This document shows, in pieces, positions 7,616 to 16,406 of a stretch of DNA of 64,000 bases. This stretch comes from PALSA-1296 sp038322815. Its GTDB lineage: Bacteria; Bacteroidota; Ignavibacteria; Palsa-1295. The stretch covers positions 1 through 64,000 of the forward strand of contig JBBQGG010000001.1 of the NCBI GenBank assembly GCA_038322815.1, read 5' to 3'. The notes under the pieces were generated by a model that saw nothing but the letters and a program-made list of their open reading frames with translations, ran no database searches and had not been told where the DNA came from. The number at the start of each line of letters is the position of its first letter. Within the stretch, counting starts at the first letter, position 1. The position numbers were made by a program, and so were the translations under genes.

Positions 7616-8638
7616 ATGGCTAAGAAAAATATCAGATTGGCAGTTGTAGGTGCTACAGGCGCAGTAGGCACTGAAATGTTTCGCATTCTCGAACAGAGAA
7701 ATTTCCCGTATACCACTCTTCGTGCTTTTGCAAGTGAACGTTCTATTGGTAAAAAAATATTTTGCAAAGGACAAGAATATTCGATTGAGGTTACAAACTC
7801 TGATGCTTTCAAAGATATTGACATTGCTCTCTTCAGTGCCGGAAGTGAGACAACGCGTGAATTCCGAAATGCTGCAAAAAATGCCGGATGCATCATTATT
7901 GATAACTCAAGTGCATTCAGAATGGATGCTGATGTCCCCCTGGTAATCCCGGAGATCAATGGCGAAGATATTAAAAGACATGGGGGACTTATCGCAGTGC
8001 CGAACTGCTCTGCAATCGTCATGCTAATGGCTGTTTATCCTATTTCATTAATTCAGCCGATCAAGAGGATCATTGTATCAACTTATCAAGCGGTAAGCGG
8101 CGCAGGTGCAAAAGCATTAGCCGAGCTTGAAGATCAAACAAGAAATTTTGTTGAAGGAAAAGAAATTAAACCCAATGTACTTCCTCATCAGATAGCATTC
8201 AATCTTTTTAGTCATAACACCTCTATTAACGAAGAAGGATATAATGGAGAAGAGTGGAAGCTTATACATGAATCAAAGAAAATTCTTCACGATGATTCTA
8301 TAAGCATAACAGCAACATGCGTTCGGGTGCCGATAATGCGCGCCCATAGCGAAAGTATTAATATTGAATTCCGTGAATCCAGACCATCCATCGAACAAAT
8401 CCACAATGCATTGGATGCATTTCCGGGAGTAAAAATTATAGACGATAAAAAAAATAATTATTTTCCAATGCCTCTCGATGCTTCAGGCAAGGATGATATT
8501 TTAGTCGGAAGAATTCGCAATGATATTAGCAATCCAAATGCAACAGATCTTTTTGTGTCGGGTGATCAGCTTCGTAAGGGGGCAGCACTAGATGCAGTCC
8601 AGATAGCAGAATACCTCATTAATAATGATCTTGTCTAA
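7616..8638 (+). CDS. asd: Aspartate-semialdehyde dehydrogenase
   Basis: A 340-aa NADP-dependent dehydrogenase making L-aspartate 4-semialdehyde from aspartyl phosphate, the branch point to lysine/DAP, threonine and methionine. It has the dinucleotide-binding VVGATGAVG near residues 10-18, the DNSSAFRM segment, the catalytic cysteine C131 in AVPNCSAIVM and the late segment RVPIMRAHSESI. It starts 4 nt after lysA, so serS-lysA-asd reads as one unit with a DAP/lysine theme. Confidence 0.96.
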   Translation: MAKKNIRLAVVGATGAVGTEMFRILEQRNFPYTTLRAFASERSIGKKIFCKGQEYSIEVTNSDAFKDIDIALFSAGSETTREFRNAAKNAGCIIIDNSSAFRMDADVPLVIPEINGEDIKRHGGLIAVPNCSAIVMLMAVYPISLIQPIKRIIVSTYQAVSGAGAKALAELEDQTRNFVEGKEIKPNVLPHQIAFNLFSHNTSINEEGYNGEEWKLIHESKKILHDDSISITATCVRVPIMRAHSESINIEFRESRPSIEQIHNALDAFPGVKIIDDKKNNYFPMPLDASGKDDILVGRIRNDISNPNATDLFVSGDQLRKGAALDAVQIAEYLINNDLV

Positions 8639-8674
8639 TAAGTCCTATATGTCCCAAAGGTCTTATACATATTT

Positions 8675-9991
8675 ATGCAAGATTTAGAACAAGAATTACT
8701 CGCCCAACCAATAACTTCTGCAGAAAAGAAGTTCAACGAGCGTCTTTCAAAATTAGAAAAAAATAATTTCAGGTTGGGAGTTTGGAGTGGAGTTCTCTAT
8801 AATTTAGGCTGCTCATTTATTTCCCGCACCACAGTTCTTCCAAGCTTCTTTTCTCATCTGACAGGATCGAGCGCATTGATCGGAGTTGTTGGCACTTTTC
8901 AGGATATCGGATGGTATTTACCTCAATTTCCGGCATCTTCATGGGTTCAGCATAAACCACAAAAGATGCCACTGTACCGTTTATCGACGGTCTTGAGGAT
9001 ATTCTTTTTCTTTGGACTCGCAATCGCTACATTTTTAGTAAGAGGCACTTCCCTTCTGCTCATAATCAGTGTTTTGTCGTTACTGGTTTTTTATATGTGT
9101 TCAGGACTTGGTGGAGTGGTTTTCATGGAGCTATTTGCAAAAGCAATTCGTCCGGAAAAACGAAGTGCCTTTCTTGGAATCAGAATGGCTGTTGCAGGAA
9201 TTCTCTGCGCCACGATCGGTGCTTGGTCCATTTCATTTCTGCTCTCCTCTTCGAAATTCCCGATGAATTATGCTTATGTTTTTCTCGCAGGAGCTTTAAT
9301 TTCCTCCATCGGTCTTCTTTGTATGGCTGTAATGCGTGAGCCTCGTGATCTTCATAAAACCGAGAAGCGCTCATTAAAAGAACAACTTCGGATAGGTATA
9401 GATCTGCTTCGCAAAGATCACCGTTTTAGATATTATGTAAAAACCCGCCTTCTTCTTTCACTTTTTCCGTTAGGGCTTCCCTTTCTTTTTCTTTTTGCTA
9501 AGAAAGAACTTGGATACAAACCTACAGAGATCGCTTTTTTTATCACAATGGAATGCATTGGATTAGTGATATCTAACTACTACTGGACTCGAATATCGCG
9601 TAAAGTTTCCAATAAGGCTGTTCTTTTCCGCTCATCAATCGTTGCTGTTTCAATTCCGCTAATGGTGATATGCTTCTCGGTGTTTAATTTGCCGCGAGAA
9701 ATATTTGCAATCGTATTTGCTATTGCGGCTGCTGTGGATTCCGGATATACGATCGGAGGAATGAGTTACCTTATTGAGATTATTCCACAAAAAGAGAGAA
9801 CGACATATTCTGCGCTTTATAACACCTTGCTTGCTTTTCCCATTCTGCTTTCGTTTTTTGCAGGAATTCTCTTGGATAGTTACGGTTTTATTTTCCTCTA
9901 CAGTATCTTACTTGTTTTCGCAGTCGTTTCGGTTTTTTATGTAAACCGCCTGGAAATTGTGCATAATATTGATGCAAACGCTTCAATATAG
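8675..9991 (+). CDS. Major facilitator superfamily transporter
   Basis: A 438-aa protein with about twelve hydrophobic segments in two halves. A charged cytosolic loop around residues 225-250 (KTEKRSLKEQLRIG) separates the halves, as in the MFS. A soluble N-terminus of about 40 residues comes first. The substrate cannot be read from the sequence. It lies 36 nt after asd and 27 nt before the CcsA-like gene, all on one strand. Confidence 0.8.
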   Translation: MQDLEQELLAQPITSAEKKFNERLSKLEKNNFRLGVWSGVLYNLGCSFISRTTVLPSFFSHLTGSSALIGVVGTFQDIGWYLPQFPASSWVQHKPQKMPLYRLSTVLRIFFFFGLAIATFLVRGTSLLLIISVLSLLVFYMCSGLGGVVFMELFAKAIRPEKRSAFLGIRMAVAGILCATIGAWSISFLLSSSKFPMNYAYVFLAGALISSIGLLCMAVMREPRDLHKTEKRSLKEQLRIGIDLLRKDHRFRYYVKTRLLLSLFPLGLPFLFLFAKKELGYKPTEIAFFITMECIGLVISNYYWTRISRKVSNKAVLFRSSIVAVSIPLMVICFSVFNLPREIFAIVFAIAAAVDSGYTIGGMSYLIEIIPQKERTTYSALYNTLLAFPILLSFFAGILLDSYGFIFLYSILLVFAVVSVFYVNRLEIVHNIDANASI

Positions 9992-10018
9992 AATGTTTAG
10001 TGCCTGATTTACGTTTGA

Positions 10019-10861
10019 ATGCCGATGCTTCAAGCCAGCAACGTCATTCAAGCCATATTACCTTTTCTTTACGGCATACTACTAATTGGTTTTGCCAATA
10101 TTTTTATGCGGCCCGGTTCGAGCCGAAAGTGGATATTTCCTGCCGTAATTCTGACACTTGTGCTCCACGCAATTTATATCGGACTATATACTGTTACTGC
10201 CGGTCATTGCCTGCTCACGACAAGCCATGAGCTTTTTTCGCTGATCGCATTTACACTTTTAGTTATCTATACTATTGTAGAGATCAGACCTACTGAAATT
10301 GCTGCCGGAACAGGGGCTATGGTCTCGCTTGTCGCGTTTATATTTCAGCTAATTTCCTCCCTTGCATCGCGCTATGATGTAAAGAATCCGATTTTCAATG
10401 ATCCTCTTTTTAATATTCATGTAACAAGCGCCGTTTTTGGATATGCTGCACTTACGCTTGCAACGATCTATGGCTCATTGTATTTGTTGCTCTATCGTGC
10501 AATGGCTCGAAACACGTATGGATCTATTTTTCAAGAGCTTCCGAGTTTGAGTCGCTTAGAGCGTTTTGGCATCCGCTGCTCAGCAGTAGGATTCTTTTTT
10601 TTAAGTATCTCAATTCTTTTCGGTGTTTTGCTCATCAATAAGAGTATGCCGATTTCTCAAGGCACAAGTTATTTGCTTGATCCTAAAACAATTGCTACGG
10701 TTTTGACATGGCTTGTTTTTGGCACAACCCTTGTCATCCGTCAATTTGCAAACATTGAAGGAAAAAAACTTGTGATCTTTTGGATGTCAGGATTCGCACT
10801 CACGCTTGTCTCAATGACTATCATTAACGCCTTTGGCACTGAATATCATAATTTCTTGTAA
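10019..10861 (+). CDS. CcsA/HemX-like cytochrome c assembly family membrane protein
   Basis: A 280-aa protein with about eight membrane segments. It resembles the CcsA/HemX family: histidines on membrane-helix boundaries (GHCLLTTSHELF near residue 63, FNIHVTSAVFGYAAL near 137) and a conserved C-terminal helix set. Its stop overlaps the ATG of hemA by one base, the position hemX has in front of or beside hemA in Bacillus and Chlorobi heme operons, where it has been linked to GluTR level or heme handling. A role in cytochrome c maturation is also possible. Confidence 0.8.
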   Translation: MPMLQASNVIQAILPFLYGILLIGFANIFMRPGSSRKWIFPAVILTLVLHAIYIGLYTVTAGHCLLTTSHELFSLIAFTLLVIYTIVEIRPTEIAAGTGAMVSLVAFIFQLISSLASRYDVKNPIFNDPLFNIHVTSAVFGYAALTLATIYGSLYLLLYRAMARNTYGSIFQELPSLSRLERFGIRCSAVGFFFLSISILFGVLLINKSMPISQGTSYLLDPKTIATVLTWLVFGTTLVIRQFANIEGKKLVIFWMSGFALTLVSMTIINAFGTEYHNFL

Positions 10862-12180
10862 TGCCCTCGAAACTTATTGCCATAGGAATTTCGCATCATT
10901 CTGTCCCTGTTGAATTACGGGAGAAAGTCGCATTTTCTCCCGAAGAAATTCGGGAGTTGCTTGAGCGTTTAAAGGAAACAATCACCGATGAAGCACTGCT
11001 TGTTTCTACGTGCAATCGGACTGAGCTTTATGTCCGCCCTACTCACGATGAGCTATCATCAGATTATTTAATAGATTTTCTTTTTGAAACAAAACAAATT
11101 CCAACCGAAGCACGCAATATATTAAGGAAGGAATTTACGAGCCTCTCCTATTGCGAAGCCATCCTTCATTTATTCGACGTCTCAGCAGGGATTGATTCAC
11201 AAATTTTAGGTGATCAGCAGATCTTTGCACAAATAAAAGATTCTTTTCGTATCGCCGAAGAAGTAGGTTCTGCAGGAACGTTCATGACAAAATTTGCTCA
11301 TGCAGCCTTCCGTGTTGCTAAGCGCGTACGTAGTGAAACAGACTTCAATGTTGGTGCGGGCACGATCAGCTATGCGGCAGTAGAATTTGCCAGGAAAGTG
11401 TTTGATAATTTCCATAATCGTACTGCACTTATCATCGGAGCAGGAGAAACAGCAGAACTTGCAGCCACATACCTGATTGAAAAAAAAATCGGCAAACTCT
11501 ACATTGCAAATCGTACAAAAGAGAAAGCTGATCAACTGCTCAAAGAGATCAGTAAAGACTCTTCGCCTCTCATAGGAACAACACTTTCGCTAAGCGATAT
11601 TGAATCGGTGTTGCCCTCAGTGGATATTATTATCAGTTCAACCGGAAGTAATGATATTATTCTTCATTATGAGCAAGTTGAGCATTCCCTTGAGACACGG
11701 AGAAATTCAATCCCTCTTGTTATTATTGATATTGCCGTACCACGTGATATAGATCCTCTGATCGCTGAGTTGCCTAATGTTTTCCTGAAAGATATTGACG
11801 ATCTCTCGATGATCGTTGATCAGAACATTGAAAAGCGAAAGGCGGAAATACCGAGAATCAAATCCATCATTACGGAAGAATTCGAGAACTTCCTTGAGCT
11901 ATTTACTAAACTTGAAGTAGGACCAACAATAGCTGAACTCCGCAACAAATTCGAAACAATTCGGAAAGAGGAGCTTGAGAGACATAGATCAAGCATTAAT
12001 TCCACGGAATTTGAAAAGCTTGATGAAATGACTCGGAAGATGATGAACCGCCTCTTACATACGCCAACTGTAATGCTTAAAGAGCCTCGTACAACAAAAG
12101 ATGATCTCCAGTCGCGCATTGAAATGGTACGTATGCTTTTTGCTTTGGACCAAGAGAAAGTAGAAAAGAACGACCGATGA
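10861..12180 (+). CDS. hemA: Glutamyl-tRNA reductase
   Basis: A 439-aa enzyme that reduces Glu-tRNA-Glu to glutamate-1-semialdehyde, the first committed step of C5 heme synthesis. The catalytic cysteine is C51 in VSTCNRTELYV. GISHHSVPVELREK at the N-terminus, GDQQIFAQIKDSF and the NADPH-binding IGAGETAELAA are all typical, and a helical dimerisation domain closes the protein. It overlaps the CcsA-like gene by 1 nt and hemC by 4 nt (ATGA), so translation is probably coupled. Confidence 0.97.
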   Translation: MPSKLIAIGISHHSVPVELREKVAFSPEEIRELLERLKETITDEALLVSTCNRTELYVRPTHDELSSDYLIDFLFETKQIPTEARNILRKEFTSLSYCEAILHLFDVSAGIDSQILGDQQIFAQIKDSFRIAEEVGSAGTFMTKFAHAAFRVAKRVRSETDFNVGAGTISYAAVEFARKVFDNFHNRTALIIGAGETAELAATYLIEKKIGKLYIANRTKEKADQLLKEISKDSSPLIGTTLSLSDIESVLPSVDIIISSTGSNDIILHYEQVEHSLETRRNSIPLVIIDIAVPRDIDPLIAELPNVFLKDIDDLSMIVDQNIEKRKAEIPRIKSIITEEFENFLELFTKLEVGPTIAELRNKFETIRKEELERHRSSINSTEFEKLDEMTRKMMNRLLHTPTVMLKEPRTTKDDLQSRIEMVRMLFALDQEKVEKNDR

Positions 12181-13136
12181 ATTCTTCCAGAAAGTCACTA
12201 ATAATCGGTTCTCGCGGAAGCGAACTTGCGCTTTGGCAATCCAATTTTATTAAACAAAAATTGGAACATCTGTATCCTGGTATAGATATCACTATCAAGA
12301 TCATTAAAACAACCGGCGATAAAATCCTTGACTCGCCACTTTCGCTCATTGGTGGTAAAGGCGTTTTTACAATTGAACTAGAGCAGGCACTTCTGAAAAA
12401 GCAAATTGATATTGCCGTACATAGCCTGAAAGACTTGCCCACCGAACTGGATAAAGAGTTAACGATAGCAGCAATTCCTGAGCGAGCAGATGTCCGCGAT
12501 GCCTTTCTATCAAACGATCGGAGCGCCAGACTGTTCGAACTTCCGAGGGGCTCAAAGATTGCAACAGGAAGTTTGCGAAGGAAAGCACAAATTCTTGCGC
12601 AACGCCCTGATTATGAAATTATTGATATTCGCGGCAACGTGCCAACTCGAATCCGCAAACTTCGTGAAAGCAATTGGGATGGCATGATTCTCGCAGCGGC
12701 AGGAATAGAAAGACTTGGACTCTCAGCGGATATAACGCATCATCTTTCAACTGATGAGTTGCTCCCTGCTCCCGGACAAGGTGCACTGGCAATCGAAGCG
12801 AGAGAAGGTGATGCCGAAATTTCGGAACTCCTTCATCCATTAGAAGACCCTGCTTCACGACTCTCTTCATCAACGGAGCGCGGAATACTCCAAGCTCTCG
12901 GAGGTGGATGTCAGTTACCACTCGGCACATTCGTGCGAAAAGATAATGCTGATTATCTTATTGATGCATGCATTGCTTACCCGAACGGTGACGGAATGAT
13001 GCGTATGCAAGTGCGTTCAATCGAAACAGAATTACTGCAAAGCGCAAAAGCAGTAGCGGAGAAATTTCTTGCCGATGGAGGCAAAGATATGATCTCGCAT
13101 TTAACCGATGCCGAACAGAAGGAGAAAACTCATTAA
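12177..13136 (+). CDS. hemC: Porphobilinogen deaminase (hydroxymethylbilane synthase)
   Basis: A 319-aa enzyme joining four porphobilinogen units into hydroxymethylbilane. It shows IGSRGSELALWQ near residue 10, VHSLKDLPTE with the catalytic Asp at 86, TGSLRRKAQ near 131, and C245 in LGGGCQLPLG, the attachment site of the dipyrromethane cofactor. It begins inside the end of hemA (ATGA overlap). Porphobilinogen synthase (hemB), which makes its substrate, is not in this window. Confidence 0.97.
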   Translation: MNSSRKSLIIGSRGSELALWQSNFIKQKLEHLYPGIDITIKIIKTTGDKILDSPLSLIGGKGVFTIELEQALLKKQIDIAVHSLKDLPTELDKELTIAAIPERADVRDAFLSNDRSARLFELPRGSKIATGSLRRKAQILAQRPDYEIIDIRGNVPTRIRKLRESNWDGMILAAAGIERLGLSADITHHLSTDELLPAPGQGALAIEAREGDAEISELLHPLEDPASRLSSSTERGILQALGGGCQLPLGTFVRKDNADYLIDACIAYPNGDGMMRMQVRSIETELLQSAKAVAEKFLADGGKDMISHLTDAEQKEKTH

Positions 13137-13137
13137 G

Positions 13138-13944
13138 ATGTCAAGAGTACTTCTTACGCGACCACAACAACGTATATCTGAAGATAATACTTTCAGTTCG
13201 GTTCTAAAAGCCGAAGGGATCGACGTTATTGAAATTCCAATGATAACTATCGCGTATCCTCATGATACAAAGTCTCTTGATGAAATATTTATGAGACTTG
13301 CAAAAAAGAAATTTGATCTTTGTGTTCTTTCAAGTCCTACTGCAATTGAATATTTTCATGCGCGAGCAGAAAATCTTGGAGTTCATAAAGCTATTCGTGA
13401 CTCAGTCGGATTTGTAACTATCGGTTCAAAATCAGCTGAAAAACTCGCTGAGTTTGGATATAAACTTACTGTACCGCTTCCTCACCAAAATGCGGGAGCT
13501 GCGGCACTTCTTACAAGTTTACGAACATTCGATATTCGGGATAAACGAACTCTTATTCTTCAATCTCAGATCGGAATGGTTGTTTTAGTCCGGGCATTTG
13601 AAATGTGCAAAGCAAAAATTGAACGGGCAGTTTTATATGAAACGACAGGACCATCGCTTCATGACTCAGCGCGACTTTTACAATTATTCGAAGCAGAGGA
13701 ATCCGAGCGTTTAGATGTTATCACTTTTTTCTCACCATCAGCAGTAGAATATTTTGTTCGTACTCTTGCTGAAATGGGAGCAAGCCATCTTTCATCACTT
13801 CCTGTTCTTGCGGTGATCGGGGAGACAACTGCGAAAGAGATAGAGCTCCTTCTTCGCCGCCGCCCTGAGATCGTTGCACGAAAGGCTAATCAGGAATCAC
13901 TGGCTCAGGATATAGTACAATTTCTTAAAAACATTTTTTATTAA
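13138..13944 (+). CDS. hemD: Uroporphyrinogen-III synthase
   Basis: About 268 aa; closes hydroxymethylbilane with inversion of ring D. Sequence identity in this family is always low, but the two-domain pattern is visible: VLLTRPQQR at the start, LSSPTAIEYF in the first half, FFSPSAVEYFVRTL and VIGETTAKEI in the second. I chose the ATG at 13138, one base after the hemC stop and with AAGGAG upstream; an in-frame ATG at 13108 would lie inside hemC. The stop overlaps the hemE start by one base. Confidence 0.9.
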   Translation: MSRVLLTRPQQRISEDNTFSSVLKAEGIDVIEIPMITIAYPHDTKSLDEIFMRLAKKKFDLCVLSSPTAIEYFHARAENLGVHKAIRDSVGFVTIGSKSAEKLAEFGYKLTVPLPHQNAGAAALLTSLRTFDIRDKRTLILQSQIGMVVLVRAFEMCKAKIERAVLYETTGPSLHDSARLLQLFEAEESERLDVITFFSPSAVEYFVRTLAEMGASHLSSLPVLAVIGETTAKEIELLLRRRPEIVARKANQESLAQDIVQFLKNIFY

Positions 13945-15002
13945 TGAAGCATACGTTACAAAATGATCTTCTTATTCGCGCCGCCCGGCGCGAAAAGACT
14001 GAACGAGCGCCAGTTTGGTTCATGCGTCAGGCAGGAAGATATCTACCGGAATATCGCGCTCTCCGTGCTAAGCATGATTTCCTCACTATGGTGAAGACTC
14101 CTGCACTTGCTGCCGAAGTAACAATTCAGCCGGTCGATCTTATAGGAGTCGATGCAGCAATTATTTTTTCGGATATTCTTACCGTGCCGGAAGCGATGGG
14201 AATGAAACTCCTCGTTGAAGAAGGTAAAGGTGGTCCACGATTTCCTGATCCAATAAGGCTTTATACTCAAATTCGGGATCTTAAAGATATTGATCCTTCT
14301 CGTGATTTGAAATATGTGGCAGATGCAATCATACTCACGCAACAGAAGCTTGCTGGGCGTGTTCCGTTAATAGGATTCAGCGGTGCACCGTGGACACTTT
14401 TTTGCTACATGGTTGAAGGCTCCGGTTCAAAAGATTTTCGACATGCCAAAGAAATGATCTTTACCCGACCTGATGAAGCTCATAAACTTTTACAAAAGAT
14501 TGCAGGGGCGGTTGCAGACTATCTCGTAATGCAGATAGAAGCCGGAGCTGATGTCGTGCAGATCTTCGATACATGGGCGGGAATTCTTACTCCTGAAGAT
14601 TTTCAGGATTTTTCATTGCAATATATCGGCGATATCGTTCGTGATGTGAAAAAAAGGACAAATAACCGTGCACCTGTCATCGTCTTTTGCAAGGGAGCCA
14701 ACCATTCACTTACTGAAATAGCGGCAACGAGCTGCGATGTAGTCGGGCTGGATTGGACAATTGATATTGCAGATGCTAAGGCTCTGATCGGCGATGAAGT
14801 TGCATTACAAGGTAATCTCGATCCTTCACTTTTATTCGCTTCTGAGCAAGTTATAACGGATCGTGTAAATGAGATCGCTGAGCGAATGGGAGATTCCACC
14901 GGTCATATATTTAATCTCGGTCATGGTATTACACCTGATGTGCAGCCTGATCGTGCAAAAGCATTCGTTGAAGCTGCAAAAGCTGCATATTCAAAATTAT
15001 GA
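13944..15002 (+). CDS. hemE: Uroporphyrinogen decarboxylase
   Basis: A 352-aa TIM-barrel enzyme converting uroporphyrinogen III to coproporphyrinogen III. Signature segments: VWFMRQAGRYLPEYR (residues about 25-39), AAIIFSDIL with the catalytic Asp, GFSGAPWTL and the FNLGHGI near the C-terminus. It starts on the last base of hemD and is followed 7 nt later by the real hemF start, so the heme genes remain tightly packed. Confidence 0.97.
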   Translation: MKHTLQNDLLIRAARREKTERAPVWFMRQAGRYLPEYRALRAKHDFLTMVKTPALAAEVTIQPVDLIGVDAAIIFSDILTVPEAMGMKLLVEEGKGGPRFPDPIRLYTQIRDLKDIDPSRDLKYVADAIILTQQKLAGRVPLIGFSGAPWTLFCYMVEGSGSKDFRHAKEMIFTRPDEAHKLLQKIAGAVADYLVMQIEAGADVVQIFDTWAGILTPEDFQDFSLQYIGDIVRDVKKRTNNRAPVIVFCKGANHSLTEIAATSCDVVGLDWTIDIADAKALIGDEVALQGNLDPSLLFASEQVITDRVNEIAERMGDSTGHIFNLGHGITPDVQPDRAKAFVEAAKAAYSKL

Positions 15003-15009
15003 TCGTTTC

Positions 15010-15897
15010 ATGTCAGTAAAAATACAAGCCACAGCTTTCTTTCAAACTCTTCAGGATGAGATTACTTCCTTACTTGAAGCACTTGATGGCGGTGCAATAT
15101 TTCATGAAGATGAATGGCGTCGCTCCGAAGGTGGCGGTGGTAGAACAAGAGTCTTGACTGAGGGAAATATTTTTGAAAAAGCCGGAGTAAATTTTTCTGC
15201 CGTTCACGGCGACTCACCCAAAATGCTGCAAGATAAATTAAATACACCATCTCAATATTTTGCAACGGGGGTTTCGCTGGTGCTTCATCCACGCTCTCCG
15301 AAAATACCTACAGTCCACGCTAACTTTCGTTATTTCGAAAAATCCACAGGGGAATCATGGTTTGGCGGAGGAATGGATCTAACGCCATATTACATCGTTG
15401 AAGACGATGCTAAGCATTTTCATCAGACAATAAAAGCCACTTGCGACAGATATGAGCTAAGTTATTACCCCCGTTTCAAACAATGGTGTGACGAATATTT
15501 TTTTATTAAACATAGAGGCGAGACACGCGGCATAGGTGGTGTATTTTTTGATCATCTTTCCGGAAAGGATGTTGAACTTGAGAAGTCCTTTTCTTTTGTT
15601 CAAGATTTGGGAAAAACATTTTTGCCATCTTATATACCTTTAGTTGAGAAACATAAGAACGAAAGCTATACAGAAAACGAGCGCAATTGGCAATTGCTTC
15701 GTCATGGGCGATATGTAGAATTTAACTTAGTATATGATAAAGGTACATTGTTTGGTTTGGAAACCGGAGGCAGGATCGAAAGCATTCTTATGAGCCTTCC
15801 AACTATTGCCAGATGGGATTATGATCATCAGCCAGAATCAGGCTCTGAAGAACAGAAGCTTATTAACGTCTTAAAAAATCCGCGCGATTGGGTTTAG
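15010..15897 (+). CDS. hemF: Oxygen-dependent coproporphyrinogen III oxidase
   Basis: A 295-aa enzyme that oxidatively decarboxylates two propionates of coproporphyrinogen III using O2. Typical segments: GGGGRTRVL near residue 43, HANFRYFE, SWFGGGMDLTPYY, RGETRGIGGVFFDHL and the C-terminal MSLPTIARWDYDHQP. I set the start at the ATG 15010, which gives the family's usual N-terminus; the frame is open further upstream into hemE but that extension has no family character. Having HemF rather than HemN alone indicates growth with oxygen. Confidence 0.96.
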   Translation: MSVKIQATAFFQTLQDEITSLLEALDGGAIFHEDEWRRSEGGGGRTRVLTEGNIFEKAGVNFSAVHGDSPKMLQDKLNTPSQYFATGVSLVLHPRSPKIPTVHANFRYFEKSTGESWFGGGMDLTPYYIVEDDAKHFHQTIKATCDRYELSYYPRFKQWCDEYFFIKHRGETRGIGGVFFDHLSGKDVELEKSFSFVQDLGKTFLPSYIPLVEKHKNESYTENERNWQLLRHGRYVEFNLVYDKGTLFGLETGGRIESILMSLPTIARWDYDHQPESGSEEQKLINVLKNPRDWV

Positions 15898-15908
15898 TAT
15901 ATTAAGAA

Positions 15909-16406
15909 ATGCGAATTTATTACTTACTTATCTGCTTTTTTTTGCCTCTGATTTTATCAGTTTGGCTATCGATCATATCGTCAAGACGCTTACGAAGCAA
16001 TGCACTTATCTCTATATCGAAAAATGCTCTGAATATTTTTTTTATCTTTCGTTTATTTTATTGGATTGGATTCGGAATTCTTATTTGTGCTTTTCTTTTA
16101 GCTATTATTCAATCAGGAGCGAATGGAGAACAAACTCGTATGATCATTGCTCGTTCTGTTAAAACAGGGGATGGAACGGCAAATTTTCTTCTATCTGAAA
16201 TGAGCACATATCTTTTACCTGTTATTTTTGCATCCCTTTTTATTGCTGTCATTGCTCTTGCAGTGATCGGAAGAAAAGTAGTAACATTATTGCCAAGCGA
16301 CGGTAAACCCGGTCAGGAATTCAGCAGATTCCGATTTACGTTCGTGATGATGGCATGTTCGCTTATTGCACCGCCCTTAGCATTTGGAAGTTTATTATTA
16401 CTATGA
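15909..16406 (+). CDS. Unknown four-helix membrane protein in the heme operon
   Basis: A 165-aa protein with about four membrane segments (residues about 1-20, 45-68, 95-118 and 145-165), a basic loop SSRRLRSN after the first and a loop with KTGDGTANF in the middle. Not recognised as any known heme enzyme. It lies between hemF and hemH and its stop overlaps the hemH start (ATGA), so it is made with them. That is where a protoporphyrinogen oxidase would act, but the protein has no histidine, so it is not HemJ, and it has no flavin-binding motif of HemG or HemY. It may be an accessory or a new component. Confidence 0.7.
   Translation: MRIYYLLICFFLPLILSVWLSIISSRRLRSNALISISKNALNIFFIFRLFYWIGFGILICAFLLAIIQSGANGEQTRMIIARSVKTGDGTANFLLSEMSTYLLPVIFASLFIAVIALAVIGRKVVTLLPSDGKPGQEFSRFRFTFVMMACSLIAPPLAFGSLLLL

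Noticed and set aside
13108..13137. An upstream ATG for hemD
   Set aside because: It lies inside hemC and adds basic residues not seen in the family; ATG 13138 with AAGGAG upstream fits better.
14869..15009. A longer hemF start
   Set aside because: The extra 47 codons overlap hemE and have no match to the family N-terminus; ATG 15010 gives a normal-length HemF.
15909..16406. Reading the 4-TM protein as HemJ
   Set aside because: HemJ needs a conserved histidine and this protein has none.
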